A stretch of DNA of 64,000 bases from CAZEVY01 sp964515555 (GTDB taxonomy: Bacteria; Acidobacteriota; Terriglobia; Bryobacterales; Bryobacteraceae), in contig CAZEVY010000015.1 in NCBI GenBank assembly GCA_964515555.1, positions 1 to 64,000 on the forward strand, read 5' to 3'. The notes under the pieces were generated by a model. It was not told where the DNA came from. It was given only the letters and a program-made list of their open reading frames with translations, and did no database searches. Shown here piece after piece: positions 1-7,819 of this stretch (the first letter of the stretch is position 1; every line of letters starts with the position of its first letter). The translations under genes were made by a program, and so were the position numbers.

Positions 1-14
1 TTCCCGCGAGCGGC

Positions 15-20
15 TAGACT
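15..20 (+). promoter_or_regulatory. -10 hexamer for the HAD phosphatase gene
   Basis: TAGACT lies six bases before the GTG start at 27, so transcription would begin at about the start codon. The same arrangement recurs at 9756, 19433, 30338 and 59581 (minus). The -35 region lies outside the window. Leaderless transcription is inferred from spacing only. Confidence 0.45.
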
Positions 21-26
21 GGCAAT

Positions 27-713
27 GTGTCCCCGCTCGCCTTCTACGACTTCGACGGCACGCTGGTCTCGACCAACGTCGTGACGCAGTACGTCTGGTA
101 CGTGCGGCGGCGCGCGTCGACGCTGCGCAACGCGGCGAAACTCACCAAGCTCACCCTCATGGTCCCCGCGCTGCTGGCGATCGATCTCGCCTCGCGGCGT
201 CTGTTCAACGAAGTCTTCTATCGCGAGTACCGCGGCATGCGCGAGGCCTGGTTGCGCGAGGAGGCCGCCGCCCTCTTCGAAAACCTCTTCCGCCGCGCCA
301 TCTTCCCCGGCGCCGAAAGTCTCGTCGCGCGCGACCGCGCCGCCGGTTTCCGCACCGTGCTCCTCACGGGCAGCCCCGAGTTCGCCCTGGCGCCCGTCGC
401 GCGGCATTTCGGCTTTGACCGCGTCGTCGCCAACCGCCTCGAGTTCGCCGCCGGAGTCGCCACCGGCGCGATCCTGCCGCCCGTCATCGCCGGCGATGAG
501 AAGGTCGCGGCCATGCGGCGCCTCGCGCGCGAGTATAATGTCGGGACGGAGCGCTGTAAGGCGTACACGGACAGCAAGTCGGACCTGCCGATGCTCGAAG
601 CGGTCGGCCTGCCGGCGGCGGTGAACCCGGACGCCCGGCTGAAACGCGAGGCGCTGCGGCGCGGCTGGCCGGTGATCGACCTCGAAACGGGGAGCCATGG
701 CGACACACACTGA
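27..713 (+). CDS. HAD-IB family phosphatase (SerB-like)
   Basis: A 228-residue haloacid-dehalogenase hydrolase of subfamily IB, predicted to remove phosphate from a small or lipid-linked metabolite. Motif I is DFDGT at residues 8-12, with Asp8 the nucleophile. Motif II is LLTGS near residue 112, the Lys of GDEK is motif III, and motif IV is DSKSD near residue 183. Between motifs I and II is the helical cap typical of the phosphoserine phosphatase-like group. The start is GTG at 27; an ATG at 25 is out of frame. It overlaps the next gene by 17 bases and opens an operon with a LarA-like protein, an SDR and a diacylglycerol-kinase-type enzyme, which suggests a lipid or isoprenoid substrate rather than phosphoserine. 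The substrate cannot be read from the sequence. Confidence 0.85.
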   Translation: MSPLAFYDFDGTLVSTNVVTQYVWYVRRRASTLRNAAKLTKLTLMVPALLAIDLASRRLFNEVFYREYRGMREAWLREEAAALFENLFRRAIFPGAESLVARDRAAGFRTVLLTGSPEFALAPVARHFGFDRVVANRLEFAAGVATGAILPPVIAGDEKVAAMRRLAREYNVGTERCKAYTDSKSDLPMLEAVGLPAAVNPDARLKREALRRGWPVIDLETGSHGDTH

Positions 714-2388
714 CGCGATCCACACCGCGAGAATTCCGAAGTTCCAGTTCCCCGCGCCCGGACCGAACACCGTGGGCCGCCTCGCCGACGTGTCGCACGA
801 CGATTGCGTCACGTACCTCGAAGCCGGCGCCGCGCCGCGCCTGCTGTGGTCGGGCGAGGACCTCCTCGACGTCAAGCTGCCCGCCGGTACGCGCATGGTC
901 TACCCGAAGCCCACCATTCCGGGCCTCCGCGACCGCGCGGGCGCCATCCGTTACGCGCTGGCGCATCCCGAAAACATGGAGCCGCTGACCGCGCTGCTCA
1001 AGCCGGGAATGCGCGTCACCATCGCTATCGACGACGTTTCGCTGACGCTGCCCAAGATGAAGCGCCCCGACATTCGCGAAACGGCGCTGACGATTCTGCT
1101 CGAAATGCTCGCGGCGCGCGGCGTCGACGACGTCCACATCATCATCGCGACCTCGTTCCACCGGCGGCTGACGCCCGCCGAGATCCGCCACCAGGTGGGC
1201 GGCCGCATCTTCGGCGCCTACTATCCGGACCGCCTGTATAACCACGACGGCGAGGCTCCGGACGGCATGGTGGAGCTGGGCCGCACCGAGCTTGGCGAGC
1301 GCGTGCGTGTGAATCGCCGCGCGGCCGAGAGCGACCTGCTCCTCTACGTCAACATCAACCTGGTGCCGATGGACGGCGGCGCGAAGTCGGTGAGCGTCGG
1401 CCTGTGCGATTACGCGACCTTGCAGGCGCATCACACGCCGCAGACGATTCTCCAGTGCGATTCGTACTTCGACCATCGCCGCTCGGCGCTGACGGCGTCG
1501 TGCAATCGAATCCACAAGGTGCTCGCGCGCAGCCTCAAGACCTTCCACATCGAGACCGTGGTCAACAACGCCATGTTCGAGCCGGCCATGGCGTTCTTCA
1601 TCAAACAGGAAGACCGTTGGAACGCGCTCGACCGCCTTTCGTTCAAGGTCGCCCAGCAGGGACTGCGCGCCATGCCGCGTTCGGCCAAGCGCAAAGTGCT
1701 GTTCGCGATTCCGGCGGCCTACCAGATGATCGCCGCGCACGCCGGCGAGGCCTTCGCGGTGCACGACCAGACAGTCGAGTACTGCTACGCGCAGTATTGC
1801 GTGCCGCTCGACGGACAAAGCGACGTCGCCATATTCGGCGTGCCCTTCATCTCGCCCTACAACGTCAACTCCATCCTGAATCCGCTGCTGGTGCAGGTGC
1901 TGGCGCTCGGTTACTTCTTCAACATGTACCGCGGCATGCCGGTGATGAAGAAGAACGGCGTCATGATCCTGACGCACCCGCTCTACGACGAGTTCGATCC
2001 CGTGCATCATCCCTCGTATATCGAGTTTTTCCATCGTATTTTGCCGGAAACGCGCGACTCCCACGTCCTGCAGCAAAAGTACGAAGCGGAATTCGCCCAT
2101 AATCCCGAGTACATCCGCATGTACCGGACCGGGAACGCCTATCACGGCGTCCATCCGTTCTATATGTGGTACTGGGGCGAGAACGGGCGCGCCCACGTCG
2201 GCAAGGTGATCGTGGTGGGCGCCGAGAGCCGGCGCGCGGCGGCCATCCTCGGCTGGGACTGCGCGGCGACCATGCAGGAAGCGCTCGAGATGGCGCAGTC
2301 GCACGTCGGACGGAAGCCCTCCATCACGCACCTCCACATTCCGCCGATTCAGATGGCCGACGTCCACGGCACGCCGGAATCGGTGTAG
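697..2388 (+). CDS. LarA-like (DUF2088, nickel-pincer racemase fold) protein
   Basis: A 563-residue protein resembling the N-terminal DUF2088 domain of lactate racemase LarA. Family-like segments are IAIDDVSLTLPKMKRP (about residue 110), ATSFHRRLTPAEI (about 150), NHDG (about 185) and DGGAKSVSVG (about 230). LarA enzymes use a nickel-pincer nucleotide attached to a lysine, with His ligands. Here the region matching the LarA Pro-His segment reads LVPMDGGAK, so at least one ligand appears changed and the reaction is unknown. The C-terminal half has long unfamiliar segments with Tyr/Phe-rich stretches (MYRTGNAYHGVHPFYMWYWG). It is longer than LarA (about 420-430 residues). It sits between a HAD phosphatase and an SDR, six bases before the latter, so it probably acts in the same pathway. 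Confidence 0.7.
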   Translation: MATHTDAIHTARIPKFQFPAPGPNTVGRLADVSHDDCVTYLEAGAAPRLLWSGEDLLDVKLPAGTRMVYPKPTIPGLRDRAGAIRYALAHPENMEPLTALLKPGMRVTIAIDDVSLTLPKMKRPDIRETALTILLEMLAARGVDDVHIIIATSFHRRLTPAEIRHQVGGRIFGAYYPDRLYNHDGEAPDGMVELGRTELGERVRVNRRAAESDLLLYVNINLVPMDGGAKSVSVGLCDYATLQAHHTPQTILQCDSYFDHRRSALTASCNRIHKVLARSLKTFHIETVVNNAMFEPAMAFFIKQEDRWNALDRLSFKVAQQGLRAMPRSAKRKVLFAIPAAYQMIAAHAGEAFAVHDQTVEYCYAQYCVPLDGQSDVAIFGVPFISPYNVNSILNPLLVQVLALGYFFNMYRGMPVMKKNGVMILTHPLYDEFDPVHHPSYIEFFHRILPETRDSHVLQQKYEAEFAHNPEYIRMYRTGNAYHGVHPFYMWYWGENGRAHVGKVIVVGAESRRAAAILGWDCAATMQEALEMAQSHVGRKPSITHLHIPPIQMADVHGTPESV

Positions 2389-2394
2389 TTCCGC

Positions 2395-3390
2395 ATGCGG
2401 CCGATCCTTGTCACCGGAGCGACCGGCTTTCTCGGAAAACACCTCGTCGGGCAGTTGAAGGCCGCCGGCGCCGGCCCCATCCGCGTACTGTGCCGCTCCG
2501 CGTCGCCCTACGACTCCGACCCCGGCGTCGAGGTGGTGCGCGGCGACGTGGCCTCGGCCCGCGACGTCGACCTGGCCGCCGAAGGCGCCGGTTACGTCTA
2601 CCATCTCGCGGGCGCGGTGTCGCGCGATCCCAGGGACGCCGAGGCGCTGCTGCGGACGCACGTCGAGGGGACGCGCAACGTCTGCGAGGCGGCGCTCAAG
2701 CACGGCGCCGAACGTGTGGTGGCGGTGTCGTCGTCGGGGACCATCGCCGTGAGCCGCGAGCCGGTGGTGCACGACGAGAACTCCGGGTATAAACACGAAA
2801 TCGTCGGGAAATGGCCGTATTATCTGAGTAAGATTTTCGCTGAAAAACTGGCCCTCTGGTTTCACCGGCAGAAGGGGTTACCGGTGGTGATCGTGAACCC
2901 CTCGCTGCTGCTCGGTCCCGGCGACGACCGCGGCTCCTCCACCGGCGACATCGAGTTGTTCCTCGACGGCGAGATCCTCTCGATGCCCCAGGGCGGGATG
3001 AGCTTCGTCGACGCTCGCGACGTCGCGGCGGCGGCCATCGCCGCGATGAGCTCGGGGGTTGCCGGCGAGCGCTACCTGGTCGGCGGGCCCAACTGGACGT
3101 TCCGGAAGTTTATTCGCCACCTGAGCGAGATCGGCGGCCGGCGGCCTCCGATTTTCGAGATGTCGTTGACCGGCGCGCTCTTCGGCGCGCGCGCGATGCG
3201 CCTGCTGGCGCCCATCGCCGGACGAAAGTTCCACCTCGACGACGCCACCATCGAGATGGCCGCGCACTTCTGGTATTGCAATTCGGCGAAGGCGGCGGCG
3301 GCGCTGGGCTTCCGCGCGCGCGACCCGGTGGAGACCATCGCCGAGACCATCGAGGATATCCGCCGCCGCCGGAACGCGAACGCCGCATGA
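2395..3390 (+). CDS. NAD(P)-dependent epimerase/reductase of the extended SDR family
   Basis: A 331-residue extended SDR. The Rossmann motif TGATGFLGK is at residues 7-15, the AVSSSGT strand is near residue 118, and the catalytic Tyr-Lys pair is in PYYLSK near residue 143. It resembles dihydroflavonol-4-reductase / HpnA-type sugar or sterol dehydrogenases. RYLVGGPNWTFRKF and the C-terminal helix are usual for this group. It starts six bases after the LarA-like gene. Its stop overlaps the first of two seven-codon mini-ORFs that lead into the lipid kinase gene. The substrate is not evident; the operon suggests a lipid or terpenoid intermediate. Confidence 0.85.
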   Translation: MRPILVTGATGFLGKHLVGQLKAAGAGPIRVLCRSASPYDSDPGVEVVRGDVASARDVDLAAEGAGYVYHLAGAVSRDPRDAEALLRTHVEGTRNVCEAALKHGAERVVAVSSSGTIAVSREPVVHDENSGYKHEIVGKWPYYLSKIFAEKLALWFHRQKGLPVVIVNPSLLLGPGDDRGSSTGDIELFLDGEILSMPQGGMSFVDARDVAAAAIAAMSSGVAGERYLVGGPNWTFRKFIRHLSEIGGRRPPIFEMSLTGALFGARAMRLLAPIAGRKFHLDDATIEMAAHFWYCNSAKAAAALGFRARDPVETIAETIEDIRRRRNANAA

Positions 3391-3430
3391 GCGAAGCGGT
3401 TTGGACATGAGCGAAGCGGCTGGCCGATGA
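3387..3430 (+). repeat. tandem 20-bp duplication carrying two seven-codon mini-ORFs
   Basis: The 14-base segment CATGAGCGAAGCGG occurs at 3386-3399 and 3406-3419. Each copy carries a tiny frame: 3387-3410 encodes MSEAVWT and 3407-3430 encodes MSEAAGR. The SDR stop, the two mini-ORFs and the lipid-kinase start at 3427 are joined by three successive ATGA overlaps. The layout is directly visible. That it serves ribosome hand-over is inference. Confidence 0.6.
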
Positions 3431-4164
3431 CGCGGCGCATCGCCGCCGTAGTGAATCCGCGCTCCGCGAGCGGGCGCGCCGCCCGCGAGTGGCCGGCCGT
3501 CGCCGAGCGCATCGCACCCGAGGCGACCCGCTTCACCGAATACCCGGGCCACGCCATCCTGCTGGCGCGCGAGCTTCTCGAACAGGGCTTCGACTGCATC
3601 GTGGCCGTCGGCGGCGACGGGACCATCGGCGAAACGGCAAACGGCTTTCTGCGCGACGGCCGGCCGGTTCGTGAGGAGGCGGCGCTCGCCATCGTGCCCT
3701 TCGGCACCGGCGGCGACTTCCGGCGAACCCTCGGCATCGGCAGCGTCGAGACGGCCATTCGCGTCGTCAATGAAGGCCGCCCGCGGCGAATCGATATGGG
3801 GAGGGCGCGGTATCGCGCGGCGTCCGGTGAGTCGCGCGAGCGCTTCTTCATCAATCTGACGAGCTTCGGCATGGGCGGCGAAGTGGCGGCGCGNNNNNNN
3901 NNNNNNNNNNNNNNNNNNNNNNNNNNNNNNNNNNNNNNNNNNNNNNNNNNNNNNNNNNNNNNNNNNNNNNNNNNNNNNNNNNNNNNNNNNNNNTACGCGC
4001 ACCCGAAGGTGCACCATTTTCGCGGGCGCCGCGTCCGGGCCGAGTCGGCGGCGCGCGTCTCCATCGAGGTCGACGGAGAACCCCTGGGGACGCTGCCCCT
4101 CGAGTTGGAAGTGCTGCCGGGCGCGATCAACGTGCTGACGCACGTTCCGGAGCCGCGACCGTGA
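3427..4164 (+). CDS. diacylglycerol kinase family lipid kinase (interrupted by an assembly gap)
   Basis: Member of the DAGK/YegS/LCB5 family, which phosphorylates diacylglycerol, sphingoid bases or related lipids with ATP. The N-terminal VNPRSASGRA motif and the nucleotide-binding GGDGT motif near residue 64 are present, followed by VPFGTGGDF, the usual family signature. The 100-N block removes the middle. The frame resumes as a YAHPKVHHFRGRRVRAES-type C-terminal beta domain and ends properly at 4164. Family length is about 290-320 residues and only about 211 real residues are visible, so roughly 80-100 codons are probably missing rather than exactly 100 bases. It is coupled to the SDR by two mini-ORFs. 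The lipid substrate is unknown. Confidence 0.85.
   Translation: MTRRIAAVVNPRSASGRAAREWPAVAERIAPEATRFTEYPGHAILLARELLEQGFDCIVAVGGDGTIGETANGFLRDGRPVREEAALAIVPFGTGGDFRRTLGIGSVETAIRVVNEGRPRRIDMGRARYRAASGESRERFFINLTSFGMGGEVAAXXXXXXXXXXXXXXXXXXXXXXXXXXXXXXXXXXYAHPKVHHFRGRRVRAESAARVSIEVDGEPLGTLPLELEVLPGAINVLTHVPEPRP
3894..3993. other. assembly gap (100 N)
   Basis: A run of exactly 100 N inside the lipid-kinase gene. The flanks do not repeat each other, and comparison with family length suggests a few hundred bases are missing. The conventional length of 100 should not be taken as real. Confidence 0.98.
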
Positions 4165-4208
4165 GGGAGCGGTTATCGCCACGGGCTGCTAAGGAACGCC
4201 CCGGTTCG

Positions 4209-4516
4209 TCAGGCCGCCTTCCGCTTCCTTACGACCCTACCGATCTCCTCGCCGACGGTCCTTCGCGCGGAGCGCAGTTCCTAGTCGGATTGGAGGTTCA
4301 GCCACGTCTCCGGGCTCATGCCGAAGTACACAGCGAGGCGTAACGCCGTGTCCGCGGTAATGCCTCGGGTTCCCTGAACGATGCCGTGGACGCGGTTAGG
4401 AGGGACATGCAGGTCGCGGGCCAGCCGATTGATGCTGATGCCGAGCGCTTCATGAACTCTTAGCTCAGGATCTCGCCGGGATGAATCGGTTCGAGCAGCT
4501 TCGTCTTTCTGGTCAT
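4209..4516 (-). pseudogene. decayed HigA-type (XRE) antitoxin
   Basis: Read on the minus strand from ATG at 4516, the peptide begins MTRKTKLLEPIHPGEILS and meets a stop. A one-base frameshift continues it as ELRVHEALGISINRLARDLH, then VPPNRVHGIVQGTRGITADT and TALRLAVYFGMSPETWLNLQ, the typical HigA helix-turn-helix core. A second stop (TAG at 4281-4283) stands where the family usually has Tyr. The same frame then runs on as ELRSARRTVGEEIGR to TGA at 4209. With both lesions repaired it would be 102 residues, the normal HigA size. One frameshift and one nonsense codon in a recognisable gene mark it as inactive. Confidence 0.75.
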
Positions 4517-4523
4517 TGCGTCC

Positions 4524-4607
4524 TCAGTGATAGTCTACGATCTCGGTCGCCGAAGCTCTTCCGTCAAGGGGAATGACGGGCAGGACGCCCCGCGTGAGCG
4601 GCCGCGC
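4524..4607 (-). pseudogene. possible C-terminal remnant of a HigB-type toxin
   Basis: Directly upstream of the HigA relic, one minus-strand frame ends in ATEIVDYH and a TGA at 4524, seven bases before the antitoxin ATG. Many HigB toxins end in a DYH tail and lie just upstream of higA with this spacing. No convincing toxin body is seen further upstream, so only a tail may remain. The match is short and weak. Confidence 0.35.
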
Positions 4608-4661
4608 CGCATCGGAAGCACGCCCTGATCCAGGCTGTGTCGGCGTTGGCGCCCAACTCAG

Positions 4662-5207
4662 TCATTCGGATTTCTTGCCCGCGGGCGCCGTGCTGTCCGC
4701 CAGAAGCTTTTCGATCTCGCGCCGGATACTGCGCTCCTCGTCGAGGAAGAACTTGTCGTCGCCGGCGTACTGGGCGCGAATGACGCCCTTGCGGTCGATG
4801 AAGACGACGTGCGGCATCATCATGCGGAGTTCCGGCGGGATTTGAAGGAAAGAACAGGCAGCCTCGCGGTCGAGGTAGCCGACCGGATAGGTGATCCCGT
4901 GGTCACGCCTGTAGTCTTCCACCAGGATGTGCGACATCTCGTTGATCGCGATGCCGAGCGCCTCGAAGCCGCGCGCGCCGTATTCCCGCAGCATTTGCTG
5001 AAGAATCCGCGAGCATTTCTGGCAATGCGGGCACGTGGTCAGCAAAAACGAGAGAGCGACGGCCTTGCCGCGGTACTGCGCCAGGCTGAGCTCCCGGCCG
5101 CTGGCCAGCCGCCACGAGAGATTCGCCGCGGGACGCGGAACCGTGGGCGCCGCGCGCACCCCCGCGGCGAAGGCCAGCGCCGCCGGGACAAAGGTTCTGC
5201 GTCGCAT
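4662..5207 (-). CDS. secreted thioredoxin-fold protein (TlpA/ResA-like) with CPHC site
   Basis: A 181-residue protein with a short N-terminal signal (RRRTFVPAALAFAAGVRAA) and a thioredoxin fold of the AhpC/TSA-TlpA type. The active-site motif TTCPHCQ lies at about residues 57-63, in the position of CxxC in TlpA-like oxidoreductases. The conserved cis-Pro region appears as MMMPHVVFIDRKG near residue 131. It probably acts outside the cytoplasmic membrane in disulfide exchange. It is the last gene of a minus-strand run, five bases after a predicted secreted metalloprotein. The partner is unknown. Confidence 0.85.
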   Translation of the reverse strand: MRRRTFVPAALAFAAGVRAAPTVPRPAANLSWRLASGRELSLAQYRGKAVALSFLLTTCPHCQKCSRILQQMLREYGARGFEALGIAINEMSHILVEDYRRDHGITYPVGYLDREAACSFLQIPPELRMMMPHVVFIDRKGVIRAQYAGDDKFFLDEERSIRREIEKLLADSTAPAGKKSE

Positions 5208-5212
5208 GCGAA

Positions 5213-6406
5213 TCAGTTTATCGCAGGCAATCCCTCGAGACTACTCACGCAGGCGCCCTCGAGACGAACCTCGAAACGCCCGTCGTCGCCGGAGCCTTCG
5301 CGAAGCGCCTCGCTCTCGCGGGCGACGGCCGGCGATTTCCACTTGCCCTTCTGAACCGCGCCCCAGGCGGCGTAGAACTCGCGCGCGCGCGCCGGCGACT
5401 CCCAGCAGGACCCGTAGGCGAGCACCGCGCGACGGTCGCGCTTGTGCTCGAGAAGCCGATAGCTCCCCGCCGTCCATGCCGGTGCGAGCGCGAGCGCGGT
5501 CTCGCGGCCGGCGTACTGGCGCAGCAGGATCGAGTGGTCGAATTCGCCGACCGAGCCTTCCACAAGCACGCGATACCGCCGGCCGTCCGGCGCCTCGGGC
5601 AGCCGCACGGTGGGCCGCGGCGGCGGCGCCGACAAGTACCGCTCCGGATGCAGAATCTGCTGCGTGGTCGACGGCGGGCGGCGGAAGACTTCGGCGAAGG
5701 CCGCCTGCCCGAGCTTGAGGTACACCGCGTGCTGGAAGGCCATGCCCTCCGAGTAGGGGAACATCAGCGACTCGCGCATGTAGAGCGGCGCCGAGTCGAA
5801 GACGGGAAACTGCCCTGAGGCGCCCGCGCTTCTCATCATCTCGAGCATCTCGGGGGCGTCCTTGAGACTGCGGCCGAGGCGGCGCGCCTGGTGCTCGAAC
5901 ATCAGCCAGGTGGCCTGCCCTTCCATGACGGCCATGCGGGCGAGCGAGCTTTCATCGTCGTCGCGCGCGCCGTCGACGTAGCGGCCCAGCGAGAAGTGCT
6001 GGTCGGCGAGCGCGTGCGCCACCTCGTGGAAGAGCGTGGGCTCTTCGAGGGCGCCGTTGCCGGAATCGAGCATGAAGAGCTTGCGGCGGCGATAGTCGTA
6101 GAAGGCGGCCGCCTGCTCGGTCATCAGGTCGATGGTCGACTTGCGGAGGTCGTAGTCGGGCGGCACGAAGCCGAACTTCTTCAGGACCAGCTCTTCGGCG
6201 CGCAGCTCGTCCGGTTTCACTTCGTCGCGAATGCGGTCCTCGAGGAAGCGTTTGAGGCCGTCGCGGTCGATGGTGGCGTGGCGGATCGGACGGCGCAGCG
6301 GGAGGCCGGTGATTTCGGCGATCTGCCGCGCCATGGTCTCGATCTGCGCGGTGCGTGGATCGGCCGCGTGGACGGCGACCGCGAGAACCAGGAGGAGCCG
6401 CTTCAC
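5213..6406 (-). CDS. secreted HExxH-containing predicted metallopeptidase
   Basis: About 397 residues from GTG at 6406. An N-terminal hydrophobic signal (VKRLLLVLAVAVHAAD) is followed by a helical region and FHEVAHALADQHF, in which HEVAH at residues 127-131 is a zincin zinc-binding motif. VMEGQATW downstream may give the third ligand. A longer frame reaches 6469, but GTG at 6406 overlaps the upstream MFS stop in a GTGA junction and starts exactly at the signal peptide, so it is preferred. No close named family is recognised. It lies between an MFS exporter and a periplasmic thioredoxin, suggesting extracytoplasmic work. Confidence 0.65.
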   Translation of the reverse strand: MKRLLLVLAVAVHAADPRTAQIETMARQIAEITGLPLRRPIRHATIDRDGLKRFLEDRIRDEVKPDELRAEELVLKKFGFVPPDYDLRKSTIDLMTEQAAAFYDYRRRKLFMLDSGNGALEEPTLFHEVAHALADQHFSLGRYVDGARDDDESSLARMAVMEGQATWLMFEHQARRLGRSLKDAPEMLEMMRSAGASGQFPVFDSAPLYMRESLMFPYSEGMAFQHAVYLKLGQAAFAEVFRRPPSTTQQILHPERYLSAPPPRPTVRLPEAPDGRRYRVLVEGSVGEFDHSILLRQYAGRETALALAPAWTAGSYRLLEHKRDRRAVLAYGSCWESPARAREFYAAWGAVQKGKWKSPAVARESEALREGSGDDGRFEVRLEGACVSSLEGLPAIN

Positions 6407-7653
6407 GCCGCGTCTCCCGCGTCGATGGCGCGGATCATCGGGCGGAACGCCAGCGCCGACGTGAGGCACAGTAGCGCGCCCGCAAAGACAGTGGCGCGCG
6501 GGCCGATGCGGTCCGAAAGCGTTCCCGCGAGCAGGCTGCCGACCGGAAGCATGCCGACCACGGTCATCGAGTACATCGCCATGACGCGGCCGCGGTAGGC
6601 GTCCGGGATGAGGCTCTGGATGAGCGTGTTCGACGAGGCGTTCTGGCGCATCACGTTGAAGCCGATGATGGCGACCGCGCCGAGCGAGACGGCGAACATC
6701 GGCGAGCCGGCGAACACCGCGAGCCCGGCGGCCATCATCAGGCAGCTCGCGATCACGGTGCCGGGGAGTCCCCGCGTGCCGGTGCGGCGCGCCAGCGCCA
6801 GCGTGCCGAGCACGGCGCCGATGCCCATCATGCCGCTCAGGAAACCGAGTCCGCGCGAGCCGCGATGGAACATGCCGTCGGCGAACAGGGGCGCCAGCAC
6901 CAGCGCGGGAGCGCCCGAGATGTTCACCACCGCGGTCTGGCCGAGCAGCGCGCGCACCGGCCGCGTGCGCCAGGCGTAGGCCAGTCCCTCGCGCAGATGC
7001 CGCAGCGGCGAGTCGACCGACTCATCGGGCACGTGTCGAATCTTCAGCGCCAGGAGCGAGCCGAGCACCGCGACGAACGTCAGCCCGTTCAACGCGAAGC
7101 AGAATCCCTCCCCGGCCGCGGCGACGATGAGCCCGCCGATCGACGGGCCGACGATGCGGCCGGCGTTGAACACCACCGAGTTCAGCGCGATGGCGTTGAT
7201 CAGGTCGTCCTTGCCGACCATGTGAATGTAGAACGACTGGCGCGCGGGAATCTCGAAGGCGTTGATGACGCCCCACAGCGACGCCAGCATCACCACGTGC
7301 TGGTAGCGGACGACGCCCGTGAAGGTGAGCGTCGCCAGCGTGGCCGCCTGGAGCAGGAACATCGTGTTGGCGATGCACAGAATCCGGTAGCGAGGAACCC
7401 GGTCGGCGACCACGCCGGCTACAGGTCCGAGCAGCAGCACCGGAATGTGTTGCGCGAAGGTCGTCAGTCCCAGCATCAGGCCGGAACCGGTGAGGCGGTA
7501 GACCAGCCACGCCTGCGCCAGTGACTGCATCCAGGTGCCGATGAGCGAGATGACGTACCCGCTCATGAAGATCCGGAAGTCTCGATGCCGAAGCGCGCGG
7601 AAGGTCCGGGTCCAGCCGCCTGCGAAGCGCTCCGAGACGGTGGTCGGGGACAA
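6403..7653 (-). CDS. MFS transporter (MFS_3 / enterobactin-exporter-like)
   Basis: A 12-helix major facilitator. Family-like features are FRALRHRDFRIFMSGYVISL at the N-terminus, the loop motif GPVAGVVADRVPRYRIL after TM2, and GTLSDRIGPRATVF late in the protein. The closest group is MFS_3, drug or siderophore exporters of about 410-420 residues. A frame extends to 7767, but its extra N-terminus is not hydrophobic and runs into the divergent small gene. TTG at 7653 gives the family length (416), with weak start evidence. The gene overlaps the downstream metallopeptidase start by four bases. The substrate is unknown. Confidence 0.85.
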   Translation of the reverse strand: MSPTTVSERFAGGWTRTFRALRHRDFRIFMSGYVISLIGTWMQSLAQAWLVYRLTGSGLMLGLTTFAQHIPVLLLGPVAGVVADRVPRYRILCIANTMFLLQAATLATLTFTGVVRYQHVVMLASLWGVINAFEIPARQSFYIHMVGKDDLINAIALNSVVFNAGRIVGPSIGGLIVAAAGEGFCFALNGLTFVAVLGSLLALKIRHVPDESVDSPLRHLREGLAYAWRTRPVRALLGQTAVVNISGAPALVLAPLFADGMFHRGSRGLGFLSGMMGIGAVLGTLALARRTGTRGLPGTVIASCLMMAAGLAVFAGSPMFAVSLGAVAIIGFNVMRQNASSNTLIQSLIPDAYRGRVMAMYSMTVVGMLPVGSLLAGTLSDRIGPRATVFAGALLCLTSALAFRPMIRAIDAGDAA

Positions 7654-7683
7654 TTTCCAGGATACGATAGAATGGTTTTTCTC

Positions 7684-7812
7684 ATGACTGAAAAACTCTA
7701 CTCCGCCGAATACGTGGGCAGCGGCACGTTCAAGATTTCCAAGCCCAAGCGCAAGGCCAAGAAGCAACGCCAGACGCGCGTGAAGAATCCGCAGCGCGGC
7801 GCGCGACGCTGA
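7684..7812 (+). CDS. small basic protein of unknown function (42 residues)
   Basis: A short frame beginning MTEKLYSAEYVGSGTFKI and ending in a lysine/arginine-rich tail (KPKRKAKKQRQTR). The highly basic C-terminus suggests nucleic-acid or ribosome binding, but no family is recognised. ATG at 7684 is chosen because a -10-like TAGAAT (7668-7673) overlaps the earlier ATG at 7672. It is divergent from the MFS gene and precedes gudD by seven bases. Coding status rests on the natural-looking peptide and start only. Confidence 0.5.
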   Translation: MTEKLYSAEYVGSGTFKISKPKRKAKKQRQTRVKNPQRGARR

Positions 7813-7819
7813 TCCCCCG

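Noticed and set aside
484..2865. 793-codon open frame on the minus strand
   Set aside because: It is antisense to two well-supported genes, is Arg/His-rich and low in hydrophobic order, and results from high GC at third codon positions.
4161..4343. 60-codon plus-strand frame after the lipid kinase
   Set aside because: It has no family resemblance and lies antisense to the recognisable HigA relic.
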